NCBI GenBank assembly: GCA_021799715.1
Contig: JAJYZY010000060.1
Coordinates: 1-14,667, forward strand
Direction: 5' to 3'
Origin: Planctomycetota bacterium
Lineage (GTDB): Bacteria; Planctomycetota; Phycisphaerae; WQYP01
Length of the DNA: 14,667 bases
The translations under genes and the position numbers were made by a program. The notes beneath the pieces are model-generated. The model was not told the DNA's origin. It searched no databases and saw only the letters and a program-made list of their open reading frames with translations. Of the stretch, positions 1 to 5,491 are shown in pieces; within the stretch, counting starts at the first letter, position 1; every line of letters starts with the position of its first letter.

Positions 1-261
1 CCTTCCCATGATGTCAGCCAGCCGCCCCAGCGTTGAACCGCCAATAAGCATCCCCAGAAATGTCGCCGCCAATATCAACCCAATGGCCACCGGCCCCAGA
101 TTCAACTGTGGTTTGATTTCAATAAGCGCAATGGCCACCATGAAATTGTTGTAGCCTGATAGAAATAACCCGAGAAATGCAATCAGCATAATAGACTGCA
201 CATCGCAGCCCGGACCGGATTGCTCAGCGCATGGTTGATTGCACGCGATCTCCGACTTCAT
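1..261 (-). CDS. MFS transporter, N-terminal part (runs off left edge)
   Basis: The first 87 codons of a membrane transporter, read leftwards and open at position 1. After a polar N-terminus of about 22 residues there is a hydrophobic segment (about 24-47, ending MVAIALIEIK), then a second one (about 58-77) followed by GRLADIMGR at 79-87. That matches the loop 2-3 signature motif of the major facilitator superfamily (G-x-L-a-D-x-x-G-R), so membership of the family is well supported. The substrate cannot be read from this fragment. The start is chosen because AAAGGA lies 9 bases upstream of the ATG. The gene lies 134 bases downstream of bufC on the same strand, with a possible promoter of its own, so a role in bufferin biology is not implied. 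Confidence 0.85.
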   Translation of the reverse strand, partial: MKSEIACNQPCAEQSGPGCDVQSIMLIAFLGLFLSGYNNFMVAIALIEIKPQLNLGPVAIGLILAATFLGMLIGGSTLGRLADIMGR

Positions 262-323
262 ACCCAACGTTCCTTTAACAACTTCCGACACACCAGCCAT
301 CCAACCTGGTTTCCGCGACAAAC

Positions 324-352
324 ATTATACGGAGAAATACGGGCCACTCGAT
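324..352 (-). promoter_or_regulatory. possible sigma-70 promoter of the MFS gene
   Basis: A perfect TATAAT (minus strand, positions 324-329) sits 62 bases upstream of the MFS start. The hexamer 17 bases further upstream (347-352, ATCGAG) is a poor -35, so this is only a candidate. Confidence 0.3.
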
Positions 353-395
353 GCGATGACGACGCAACTCCGCATAAACGACCGTCCAGGTTCCG

Positions 396-1358
396 TCACT
401 TGAACTCGCATAGCCACCCCAGTTCCGCCCAATTGGCAAACCAATGTCGGACCATCCCGGCCCAATCGCGGGTGGGTTCCGCCTCCATCCATCGCGGCAA
501 GGCCCGCGCCACCGCTTCCCGCACGGACAAGCCCTGATCCATAAACTCCAGCAATATAAACGCCGGCTCCTCCATGCGCTTAAAAAATACAACGTTTTTG
601 AAGCGATGCACGGCCAGAAAAATCCGCCCGCGCTTCGGCAGTGACCTTCGCCGTGTGACGATTTTTCTCCGTTTGCCTTCAGCGGCTTCAGTGTGCATGG
701 CGGATTCTTTTTTTAATGCAATCGCAAATTCATCAAGCTCAAAATTCAACCGCAACAGCGAGATACAGGACTGAAGCTTGATTCGCAATTCGGCGGCATC
801 CCGCCCGACCAGGTTTTTTGCGTCCAGCGCGGGAAGTTCCCCTGCATCGAAGGCTTCGATTTGCGCAAACTCGAATTTGGCCATATCCAGCGCCATCGCC
901 AGTCGGTTGTCGGCCCACCGCGGATGCCGTGTTAAAAACGTTCCAATTTGCCGCCCCAGATTCCGCAACTGAAACGAGCGGGATGGATATTCGGCCAGAT
1001 AAGCTCCGCACATGCCGAGAAATTTCTTTTCCCCCAGCACAGCGCGCAGGCCGGGAAAATCATCGTATAAGCAATCCAGGAGCCGAAACCAATATTGACG
1101 GTTGTAAATTTCCAGGCGTTCAAAACTGCTTAAGCGATCATTGGGCCGGATGAACTGCCGCGCAATTTTGGAAGTGGCCGTTCTGTCCAACCAGGTCTTC
1201 CGCATACTGAATGTTGGCGTTAATTTACGGCTTACGGCCTTAAACATCACCGCCTGAAGGGCGCGCAAATCACTGCGGGATTTTATTAAACCCGGCACAG
1301 TCGGACATTGCTGTTTAAGCGGTGATCGCAGCCGCCCTGTTTTAATGGACTTTGGCAT
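396..1358 (-). CDS. bufC: HvfC/BufC-type (DUF2063) partner of the bufferin maturase
   Basis: A 320-residue protein with the N-terminal DUF2063 domain found next to DUF692 enzymes. The helix LRALQAVMFKAV (31-42), the segment RLEIYNRQYWFRLLDCLYDD (81-100) and FPGLRAVLG (101-109) are typical. Later come YPSRSFQLRNLGRQIGTFL (124-142) and LAMALDMAKFEFAQIEAFDA (153-172). In this family the protein is thought to present the precursor peptide to the MNIO enzyme; its older 'DNA-binding' label comes from fold similarity. The start overlaps the end of bufB by 17 bases, which implies translational coupling, and it keeps the helix at residue 31. It is somewhat longer than usual, and a strongly basic stretch at 228-245 (KRRKIVTRRRSLPKRGR) looks like an insertion in the C-terminal half. 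No DoxX-type gene follows, although many such loci carry one. Confidence 0.88.
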   Translation of the reverse strand: MPKSIKTGRLRSPLKQQCPTVPGLIKSRSDLRALQAVMFKAVSRKLTPTFSMRKTWLDRTATSKIARQFIRPNDRLSSFERLEIYNRQYWFRLLDCLYDDFPGLRAVLGEKKFLGMCGAYLAEYPSRSFQLRNLGRQIGTFLTRHPRWADNRLAMALDMAKFEFAQIEAFDAGELPALDAKNLVGRDAAELRIKLQSCISLLRLNFELDEFAIALKKESAMHTEAAEGKRRKIVTRRRSLPKRGRIFLAVHRFKNVVFFKRMEEPAFILLEFMDQGLSVREAVARALPRWMEAEPTRDWAGMVRHWFANWAELGWLCEFK

Positions 1359-2208
1359 GGGTGCCTCCCGTATTTTGTGCGGCCGCCAGGAAACGATTGG
1401 CCTTCAGGGCCTCGCCGTGCACTTCCTCGAAGGATGGAATATGTGAATCCCATTCCAACAAGGTTGATGTCGGCCCGCAGCGTTCAATGGCACGCGAATA
1501 GAGTTTCCAGACCGGGTCCAAAACCGGATGATCGTGGGTATCAAGAATATATTTTTCAAACTTGGAATGCCCGGCAATGTGTATCTGCCCCACGCGCTGG
1601 TGGGGGATATTATCTATATAATTATTGGGATTGAAATTGTGATTTTTAGACGAGACATAAATATTGTTGACATCCAGAAGAATCCCGCAATCCGCCCGTT
1701 CCACTACCTCCGAGAGAAATTCCCATTCAGTCATTTCCGATTGGTGAAATTCCGCGTAGCTGCTGACATTTTCCACGCAGATCGGCACTTCCAGAAAATC
1801 CCGCGCCTGCCGGATTCGATCCGCCGTGATTTTGGCCGCACCAAACGTGTACGGCATGGGCAACAGGTCGTGGCTGTATGTGCCGTCCACGCTCCCCCAG
1901 CATAAATGATCCGAAAGAAATGGCGTTTTTGTCCGTTTAACCAGCGTCTTGAGCCGCGTAAGATGCTCCCGATTCAGCGGGTCCGCGGATCCGAAATACA
2001 TGGAAACGCCGTGCTGCACCACCTGATATTGATCCAGAATCCGATCCAGAATTTCCAATGGGCGGCCGCCATCAACCATATAATTTTCCGAGATGATCTC
2101 AAACCAGTCCACCGCGGGCTTCCGGGAAAGTATGTGGCTGTAATGCGGGATGCGCAGGCCGATGCCGATGCCAAGATCGGTATAGCCGTTATGACGATTT
2201 TTCGGCAT
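1342..2208 (-). CDS. bufB: MNIO-family (DUF692) bufferin maturase
   Basis: A 288-residue enzyme of the multinuclear non-heme iron oxidase family (DUF692, TIM-barrel fold). Known members modify Cys residues of a precursor peptide. The expected acidic and His clusters appear in order: GIGLRIPH (15-22), FEIISENYM (36-44), QHGVSM (65-70), SDHLCW (99-104), ENVSSY (146-151), LLDVNNIYV (177-185), HIAGH (210-214), DTHDHPV (223-229) and LLEWDSHIPS (250-259). These supply the likely Fe ligands, including H66, D100, E146, D179, H210, D223, H225 and E252. GGTGG about 9 bases upstream supports this start. The gene lies between the Cys-rich precursor and bufC, which identifies it as the maturase of that peptide. 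A stem-loop separates it from bufA. Confidence 0.93.
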   Translation of the reverse strand: MPKNRHNGYTDLGIGIGLRIPHYSHILSRKPAVDWFEIISENYMVDGGRPLEILDRILDQYQVVQHGVSMYFGSADPLNREHLTRLKTLVKRTKTPFLSDHLCWGSVDGTYSHDLLPMPYTFGAAKITADRIRQARDFLEVPICVENVSSYAEFHQSEMTEWEFLSEVVERADCGILLDVNNIYVSSKNHNFNPNNYIDNIPHQRVGQIHIAGHSKFEKYILDTHDHPVLDPVWKLYSRAIERCGPTSTLLEWDSHIPSFEEVHGEALKANRFLAAAQNTGGTHAKVH

Positions 2209-2233
2209 GGATCATACCACCGTTAAAAATCTG

Positions 2234-2268
2234 AAAAGGGGGACAGGACATTGGACTGCCTGTCCCCC
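2234..2268 (-). terminator. stem-loop plus T-run between bufA and bufB
   Basis: A perfect 10-base inverted repeat, GGGGGACAGG (2238-2247) and CCTGTCCCCC (2259-2268), encloses an 11-base loop. In the minus-strand transcript the hairpin is followed at once by TTTT and shortly after by TTTTT, the form of an intrinsic terminator. It lies 92 bases after the bufA stop and 29 bases before bufB, so it could act as a partial terminator that keeps precursor mRNA in excess over maturase mRNA. A 3'-end stabilising element or a dispersed REP-like palindrome are alternatives. Confidence 0.7.
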
Positions 2269-2359
2269 CGAAATCCATACATTTTGCCTGGTTCACGTTG
2301 TCGCCGGAACACAATTCCGGCCAATGCAACACATTACAACCGACCAATTAAGCCGGCGT

Positions 2360-2704
2360 TTACTGGCCGCCCGTGGTATTTGGATTTTTCGGCATGGTGG
2401 TATTGCAGCCGCCCTGGCCCTTGCAGGAATTTTTACCCACGCAGCTATGTGTGGCGGTTTTGCAACCTCCCTGGCCCTTACAGGCATTCATTCCCTTGCA
2501 CGTATGCACGCCCCAGGCCATGTCGGCCATCGGCGAGGCCGCGGTTCCGGCCAGGCCGGTTTGAACCGCGGCGGCAGGAGCGGATGATTCGGCCAACACG
2601 CCGACATTGGCCGATGCCGCCTGGGTGGTGCCCACCAGCAAGCCTGATACGGCGGCTGTGGCGAGGATGGAAACGACCGTGGAAACTGGTTTTTTTGTAT
2701 TCAT
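2360..2704 (-). CDS. bufA: BufA2-like periplasmic bufferin precursor (metal-binding RiPP)
   Basis: A 114-residue precursor. Residues 1-30 form a Sec-type signal peptide: basic N-terminus MNTKK, a hydrophobic core, and a likely cut near TTQA-AS. A low-complexity Ala/Ser-rich spacer follows, then a Cys-rich core with six Cys at 69, 75, 81, 88, 94 and 100. The core is an internal duplication: H-T-C-K-G-M-N-A-C-K-G-Q-G-G-C (67-81) and H-S-C-V-G-K-N-S-C-K-G-Q-G-G-C (86-100). This NxCKGQGGC pattern is characteristic of DUF692-associated bufferin precursors, which bind copper in the periplasm after Cys modification. The start has an excellent AAGGAG 8 bases upstream, the best ribosome-binding site in the cassette, in keeping with high expression. 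The metal bound here is inferred from the family. Confidence 0.9.
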   Translation of the reverse strand: MNTKKPVSTVVSILATAAVSGLLVGTTQAASANVGVLAESSAPAAAVQTGLAGTAASPMADMAWGVHTCKGMNACKGQGGCKTATHSCVGKNSCKGQGGCNTTMPKNPNTTGGQ

Positions 2705-2770
2705 TTCGAATACTCCTTAAAAGAGAAAACATTTACTGAGTTCATGCCATCAGACATCAACAACAACTTG

Positions 2771-2796
2771 GTCGTATGCCATGGTAATTTCTTACA
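2771..2796 (-). promoter_or_regulatory. candidate ECF-sigma promoter of bufA
   Basis: On the minus strand TGTAAG (2791-2796) is separated by 16 bases from CGAC (2771-2774). This resembles the GTAAC-N16-CG-type promoters of group IV sigma factors, including those driving bufferin genes elsewhere. Transcription would begin about 60 bases before the bufA ATG. The link to the ECF gene just upstream is inferred from position and motif shape; only one copy of the motif was found, so there is no consensus support. Confidence 0.45.
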
Positions 2797-2899
2797 CTGG
2801 TAAAAGAATTTTGAGTCACTGTTCACAACCCGGGCCCCATATGCCCCGCCCCGAACCGTATCGAAAACTGGTTTTGAACCGCAACGTCCACAGCAGCCC

Positions 2900-2913
2900 G
2901 ATGCGGAAGCATC
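2900..2913. repeat. palindromic 14-mer, related to the hairpin at 3029-3048
   Basis: GATGC-GGAA-GCATC is a 5-base stem with a 4-base loop. It is the inverted copy, with one mismatch, of GACGCTTCCGCATC at 3032-3045. In a transcript spanning both, the two copies could pair with each other over 14 bases (one G-U) as an alternative to local folding. Confidence 0.5.
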
Positions 2914-3028
2914 ACGGTTGTTCGCGGGGCGGCGTATGATTGCCGGAATTCAACTTCATCCGTGGCACTTGGCACCAATCATGCCGGACCGGGCTGTGGC
3001 GAAAATTAACACATTCTTTCGCATCCAA

Positions 3029-3048
3029 CTTGACGCTTCCGCATCAAG
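3029..3048 (-). repeat. hairpin with GGAA tetraloop
   Basis: In minus-strand RNA this reads CUUGAUGC-GGAA-GCGUCAAG: an 8-base stem, fully paired if one G-U wobble is allowed, closed by a GNRA-type tetraloop. It lies 181 bases after the anti-sigma stop. No T-run follows, so it is not an intrinsic terminator. Confidence 0.5.
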
Positions 3049-3230
3049 CTAATCCGCACCAACATTTTCATGCGGGAGTGGCACGGCTGATCGGCGAGAA
3101 GCGCCATGGTTATGAAGTTGTTCAGGTTCTATTGATTACTCATCGGCGTGACGAGTTTTCACAGTTGTGGCCCCGTAAATGGTTACCATGATGGTTTCCA
3201 TGGCCGGTCCGGCAAATCGCGAATTCCGCA

Positions 3231-3500
3231 TTATTGGATCATGTTTTTTATCTTCGCGCGGGCTTCCACTGAAAGCTTGTCATTGGTCGAATCGCTGCGG
3301 TCCGCGGCATCCCGCAACCCCAGGTGCCGGGCGGCGCTGTCAATAATTGCGAATTGCTTTTCCATAACCCGGCAGCCGGCGCATATCAACAGATGCACTG
3401 CGAGGGTGATGCGTTCCCAGCGGGTTAATCGCCCATCGCGGCGGCGGCAGGACATTTCCGCGGCCGCCCGGCAATTCAATACTTTTGGAAGTTTCAACAT
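3231..3500 (-). CDS. zinc-finger anti-sigma factor (zf-HC2 type)
   Basis: An 89-residue soluble protein. Its core reads C-R-A-A-A-E-M-S (10-17), DGRLTRWER (22-30) and HLLICAGCR (36-44). The H-x3-C-x2-C of the last segment (H36, C40, C43) is the ZAS motif of anti-sigma factors that bind ECF sigma factors through a zinc-holding domain. No membrane segment follows, so it would sense a cytoplasmic signal such as metal or thiol oxidation. It begins 3 bases after the sigma-factor stop, with GGAAGG inside the sigma-factor end as ribosome-binding site, so the two genes form one transcript and are probably made in fixed ratio. The C-terminal half (50-89) is polar, helical-looking and unassigned. Alternative: a metal-responsive co-activator of the sigma factor rather than an inhibitor. 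Confidence 0.82.
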   Translation of the reverse strand: MLKLPKVLNCRAAAEMSCRRRDGRLTRWERITLAVHLLICAGCRVMEKQFAIIDSAARHLGLRDAADRSDSTNDKLSVEARAKIKNMIQ

Positions 3501-3503
3501 TCG

Positions 3504-4079
3504 CTAACCTTCCCCCGCCCTGGACTGCCCGATACCCTTTTTTTCCAGGCAATCCCGCATCCGCAGGCGGGCACGATGCAGCAACACGTATAGGTTGGTC
3601 GCACTGACACTTAAAGTCTTACAGACATCCCCGGATTTTTGCTCATCCATGACGCATAAGGCAAAGGCCTGCCGTTGGGATTCCGGCAACGCCTCCAGGC
3701 AGCGCTGAAGCGCCGGCAACAGTTCGGTTTCCATGGCGGAATCCGCCGGATCAACAGTCCAGCGGCGGGGGAATTTTTTCCATTTTCCCCATTGATTAAA
3801 CATCCCCTCGACAACCGAATCCTCCGGCAGCGCATCGGTTTGATTCCGCTGCTGTCGGCGGAAATGGTCCATTATTTTGTGTTTTAATATTCCCACCAGC
3901 CAGGTTGCAAATTCGCATTGCCCCTTGAAATTTTCCTTTCCCTTCAACGCCGCGAGAAACGTCTCCTGCACCAACTCCTCGCAATCCGACCGATCCGTTA
4001 TCCGCACACGCGCATAGCGATACAGCAGATCACCATATTGATCTACCCAAACCTCCGCCGGCGGCATAGCTTTTGACAT
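3504..4079 (-). CDS. ECF (group IV) RNA polymerase sigma factor
   Basis: A 191-residue sigma factor. Region 2 spans about 12-77: DQYGDLLYRYARVR, ELVQETFLAAL, FATWLVGILKHKIMDHFRR. After a linker of about 50 residues, region 4 covers about 120-185: ALPESQRQAFALCVMDEQ, VCKTLSVSATNLYVLLHRARLRMRDCL, a helix-turn-helix for the -35 element. The reading frame stays open upstream to 4325, but I prefer the ATG at 4079 (or 4094): it gives the normal ECF length, and a good promoter lies inside the longer frame at 4175-4203. The adjoining anti-sigma gene and downstream bufferin genes suggest it controls their expression in response to metal stress, as ECF factors do at other bufferin loci. The target assignment is inference. 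Confidence 0.88.
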   Translation of the reverse strand: MSKAMPPAEVWVDQYGDLLYRYARVRITDRSDCEELVQETFLAALKGKENFKGQCEFATWLVGILKHKIMDHFRRQQRNQTDALPEDSVVEGMFNQWGKWKKFPRRWTVDPADSAMETELLPALQRCLEALPESQRQAFALCVMDEQKSGDVCKTLSVSATNLYVLLHRARLRMRDCLEKKGIGQSRAGEG

Positions 4080-4174
4080 CGCAACTTCTTGCATAGATGA
4101 ACTGCCATCTTCGAAAAGGCGATTCAGGGCCTGTTGCCCCGTAAAATTTGCCGCACTCAACCGGCCAGAGGTCC

Positions 4175-4203
4175 ATAATATCCTGTTTCTACAGAGCAGA
4201 CAA
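4175..4203 (-). promoter_or_regulatory. sigma-70 promoter of the ECF/anti-sigma operon
   Basis: TTGTCT (4198-4203), a 17-base spacer and TATTAT (4175-4180) on the minus strand form a good housekeeping promoter. Transcription would start near 4168, about 75-90 bases before the preferred starts. This implies that the sigma factor has basal expression that does not depend on itself. Confidence 0.6.
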
Positions 4204-4475
4204 CGGGATTTGACCTCCTGCAAAATGGGATTCAATTGAGAAACAATTGCATTTCCCGTTTCGGGAAAGATCGTCGAAGCGTAGCAGTATCTCGCCACGG
4301 CCATGTAGCCTCCTCCAAGAGCCACGCCTCGGAGGGGGCGAAAGGGAACGCCGCCATTGCGGCCGTGCGCAACTGGGCGTCAGGCACGATACGATTCCAA
4401 TTCATATCAAATCGTTTTCCCCGCATGAACATTCCCGCCAACCGTGGTGGCTTCCCGATAGTCAATCGGCCTAAC

Positions 4476-4488
4476 GCGATCAGATCGC
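4476..4488. promoter_or_regulatory. 13-base palindrome upstream of the HEPN gene
   Basis: GCGATC-A-GATCGC is a perfect dyad centred 134 bases before the HEPN start. It could be an operator, but no matching second site or regulator is visible, and chance occurrence is possible. Confidence 0.3.
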
Positions 4489-4615
4489 AATACCGTGTTA
4501 ACTTATTATTTGCCGGAAGAGGCAACAGACTGCAATGTGCCGATATTTTCGGGCACACGGACGACAACGCAGCCGCTGTCCACTTCGTTATAGCACAGAT
4601 TAAGGAAGTCAACGA

Positions 4616-4978
4616 ATGAAGGTCGGTGAAGCAGATTATCGAAATGGAGCTAAACAACGCTTGTTGGAGGCTTCAATTTTATTACGGGAGGAACAGTTCG
4701 CGGGAAGTGTGTATCTGGCGGGACGCTCGGTGGAAGGCATGCTTCGTGCACTTATTTGGAAGGGCGACGGGGAGTATGTTACCGGCAAAAAATACCTTGA
4801 AACGGGCCATGACCTTCGAGAATTGCTGAGGTTGGTAAAAAATCTGGGAGCTTTGAGTGAGCATCCCGGCCGCGACTCCATTCAAGCCAACGTCCAGAAG
4901 GTCGGCCGGCTCTGGTGGAATAATATGCGATTTCTGTCCGATAGGAAGCTGCGTGATCATTGGTATAATATCGGTTAG
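4616..4978 (+). CDS. HEPN-domain protein, truncated by frameshift
   Basis: A 120-residue product with HEPN helical-bundle features: YLAGRSVEGMLRALIW (33-48), GHDLRELLRLVKNLG (64-78), and near the end RLWWNNMRFL (98-107) with R110-KLRD-H115, an Rx4H spacing like the catalytic motif of HEPN RNases. AAGGA sits about 10 bases before the ATG. The stop at 4976-4978 looks abnormal, because coding resumes one frame over and runs to 5082 (see the next entry). HEPN proteins act as RNase toxins, as part of toxin-antitoxin or defence modules, or as helpers of nucleotidyltransferases; no nucleotidyltransferase is seen here. Membership of the HEPN superfamily is fairly sure, activity is not. Confidence 0.72.
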   Translation: MKVGEADYRNGAKQRLLEASILLREEQFAGSVYLAGRSVEGMLRALIWKGDGEYVTGKKYLETGHDLRELLRLVKNLGALSEHPGRDSIQANVQKVGRLWWNNMRFLSDRKLRDHWYNIG

Positions 4979-5082
4979 ATAAATGGCGGAGGAGCTTAAA
5001 GGCTGCCTCAACTGGATTTTACGATGCGTGCTCACAAATCATCAAACAATGCGAGGTTATATGCAACGCCATGAAAAATTAA
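4978..5082 (+). pseudogene. out-of-frame C-terminal segment of the HEPN gene
   Basis: Read from 4978, a frame one base back from that of the HEPN gene, the sequence gives D-K-W-R-R-S-L-K, then AASTGFYDACSQIIKQCE and a TAA at 5080-5082. This amphipathic helix fits well as the missing C-terminal helix of the HEPN protein. Loss of one base near 4975-4977 (for example GGTTTA to GGTTA) would explain the break. No slippery heptamer is obvious, so mutation or a sequencing error is more likely than programmed frameshifting. The rejoined product would have about 155 residues. Confidence 0.6.
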
Positions 5083-5330
5083 CCAAAGAAAAACTGGAGA
5101 ATATCCTGACCAAGAGGCTCTCGCTGGTTGATCCGGAGTACCATTTGCAGAGGGTCGGAGGACGGCTGGTCGGCAACATTATCTCCCCGACATTCCGAAG
5201 GAAAAAAGACCATGTTCGTCAGGAACAAATCTGGAAGGCCCTTGAGGATGAACTCGGAGAACAGTCTGTTCGGAAGGTGGGCATGCTGCTTGCTTATTCG
5301 CCGGAGGAATGGAATCCGGACGCGCACTGA
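5061..5330 (+). CDS. small conserved-looking partner of the HEPN gene, BolA-like pattern
   Basis: A 90-residue cytoplasmic protein. The frame is open from 4983, but its first 26 residues only re-read the HEPN C-terminus in another frame. I therefore start at 5061, with GAGG 4 bases upstream and a 22-base overlap with the repaired HEPN gene. Features: an N-terminal amphipathic helix (MQRHEKLTKEKLENILTKRL), a strand pair around YHLQRVGGRLVGNIIS, and ISPTFRRKKDHVRQEQIWKAL followed by VGMLLAYSPEEW. This order (strand, 'S..F', 'R...iW..L', late '.tPeEW') recalls the BolA fold, but the match is by eye and no Cys or His ligand is evident. I cannot assign a function. Tight linkage to the HEPN gene suggests a joint role, such as antidote or regulator. 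Confidence 0.65.
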   Translation: MQRHEKLTKEKLENILTKRLSLVDPEYHLQRVGGRLVGNIISPTFRRKKDHVRQEQIWKALEDELGEQSVRKVGMLLAYSPEEWNPDAH

Positions 5331-5353
5331 AAGCCCGAACATTCCAGGAATGA

Positions 5354-5368
5354 TGCTGCCCCGCAGCA
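5354..5368. repeat. short hairpin in convergent gap
   Basis: TGCTGC-CCC-GCAGCA forms a 6-base stem with a 3-base loop, 23 bases after the small HEPN-partner gene. No T-run follows on either strand, so terminator function is uncertain. Nothing else is evident between 5331 and 5491. Confidence 0.35.
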
Positions 5369-5491
5369 ATAACGACACAGGCGAAAACAGGTTCCGTCAA
5401 TTCACAATCACCCGTTTGCCCCATCAGCGACAAGCTTTTGGGGAGCCGCTCTATCAGAAAATTCAACATTGTTTTTCGCAACGGGGATCGC

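Larger units (their letters stand above)
2705..3230. other. 526-base gene-free region between anti-sigma gene and bufA
   Basis: No convincing gene on either strand; the two short plus-strand open frames here have no recognisable protein features or ribosome-binding sites. The stretch holds the bufA promoter candidate at 2771-2796 and two related hairpins at 2900-2913 and 3029-3048. I see no clear terminator for the anti-sigma gene, so read-through into bufA is possible. Confidence 0.7.
4080..4615. other. divergent intergenic region, no confident gene
   Basis: This 536-base stretch lies between the ECF gene (leftward) and the HEPN gene (rightward). It contains the ECF-gene promoter at 4175-4203 and a 13-base palindrome at 4476-4488. 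A plus-strand open frame (TTG at 4236, ATG at 4425, stop at 4617-4619) overlaps the HEPN start by ATGA. It lacks a ribosome-binding site and resembles no family I know, so I do not call it a gene; a decayed upstream partner remains possible. Confidence 0.55.

Noticed and set aside
2940..3191. Plus-strand open frame of 83 codons in the gap upstream of bufA.
   Set aside because: No ribosome-binding site, no protein features, and it runs antisense to the direction of the surrounding operon.
4080..4325. N-terminal extension of the ECF sigma factor by 82 residues.
   Set aside because: The extension has no sigma-like sequence and contains a TTGTCT-N17-TATTAT promoter; the shorter product has normal ECF length.
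4236..4619. Plus-strand open frame of 127 codons (TTG start; inner ATG at 4425) overlapping the HEPN start by ATGA.
   Set aside because: No ribosome-binding site, no recognisable family, and it runs over the ECF regulatory region side. The ATGA overlap is suggestive but not enough for a gene call.
4232..4657. Minus-strand open frame of 141 codons antisense to the HEPN start.
   Set aside because: It lies across the better supported HEPN start and the intergenic region, lacks a ribosome-binding site and shows no domain features.
4983..5060. Upstream start (ATG at 4983) for the small HEPN-partner gene.
   Set aside because: No ribosome-binding site; these codons overlap the shifted-frame HEPN C-terminus, which reads more like real protein.
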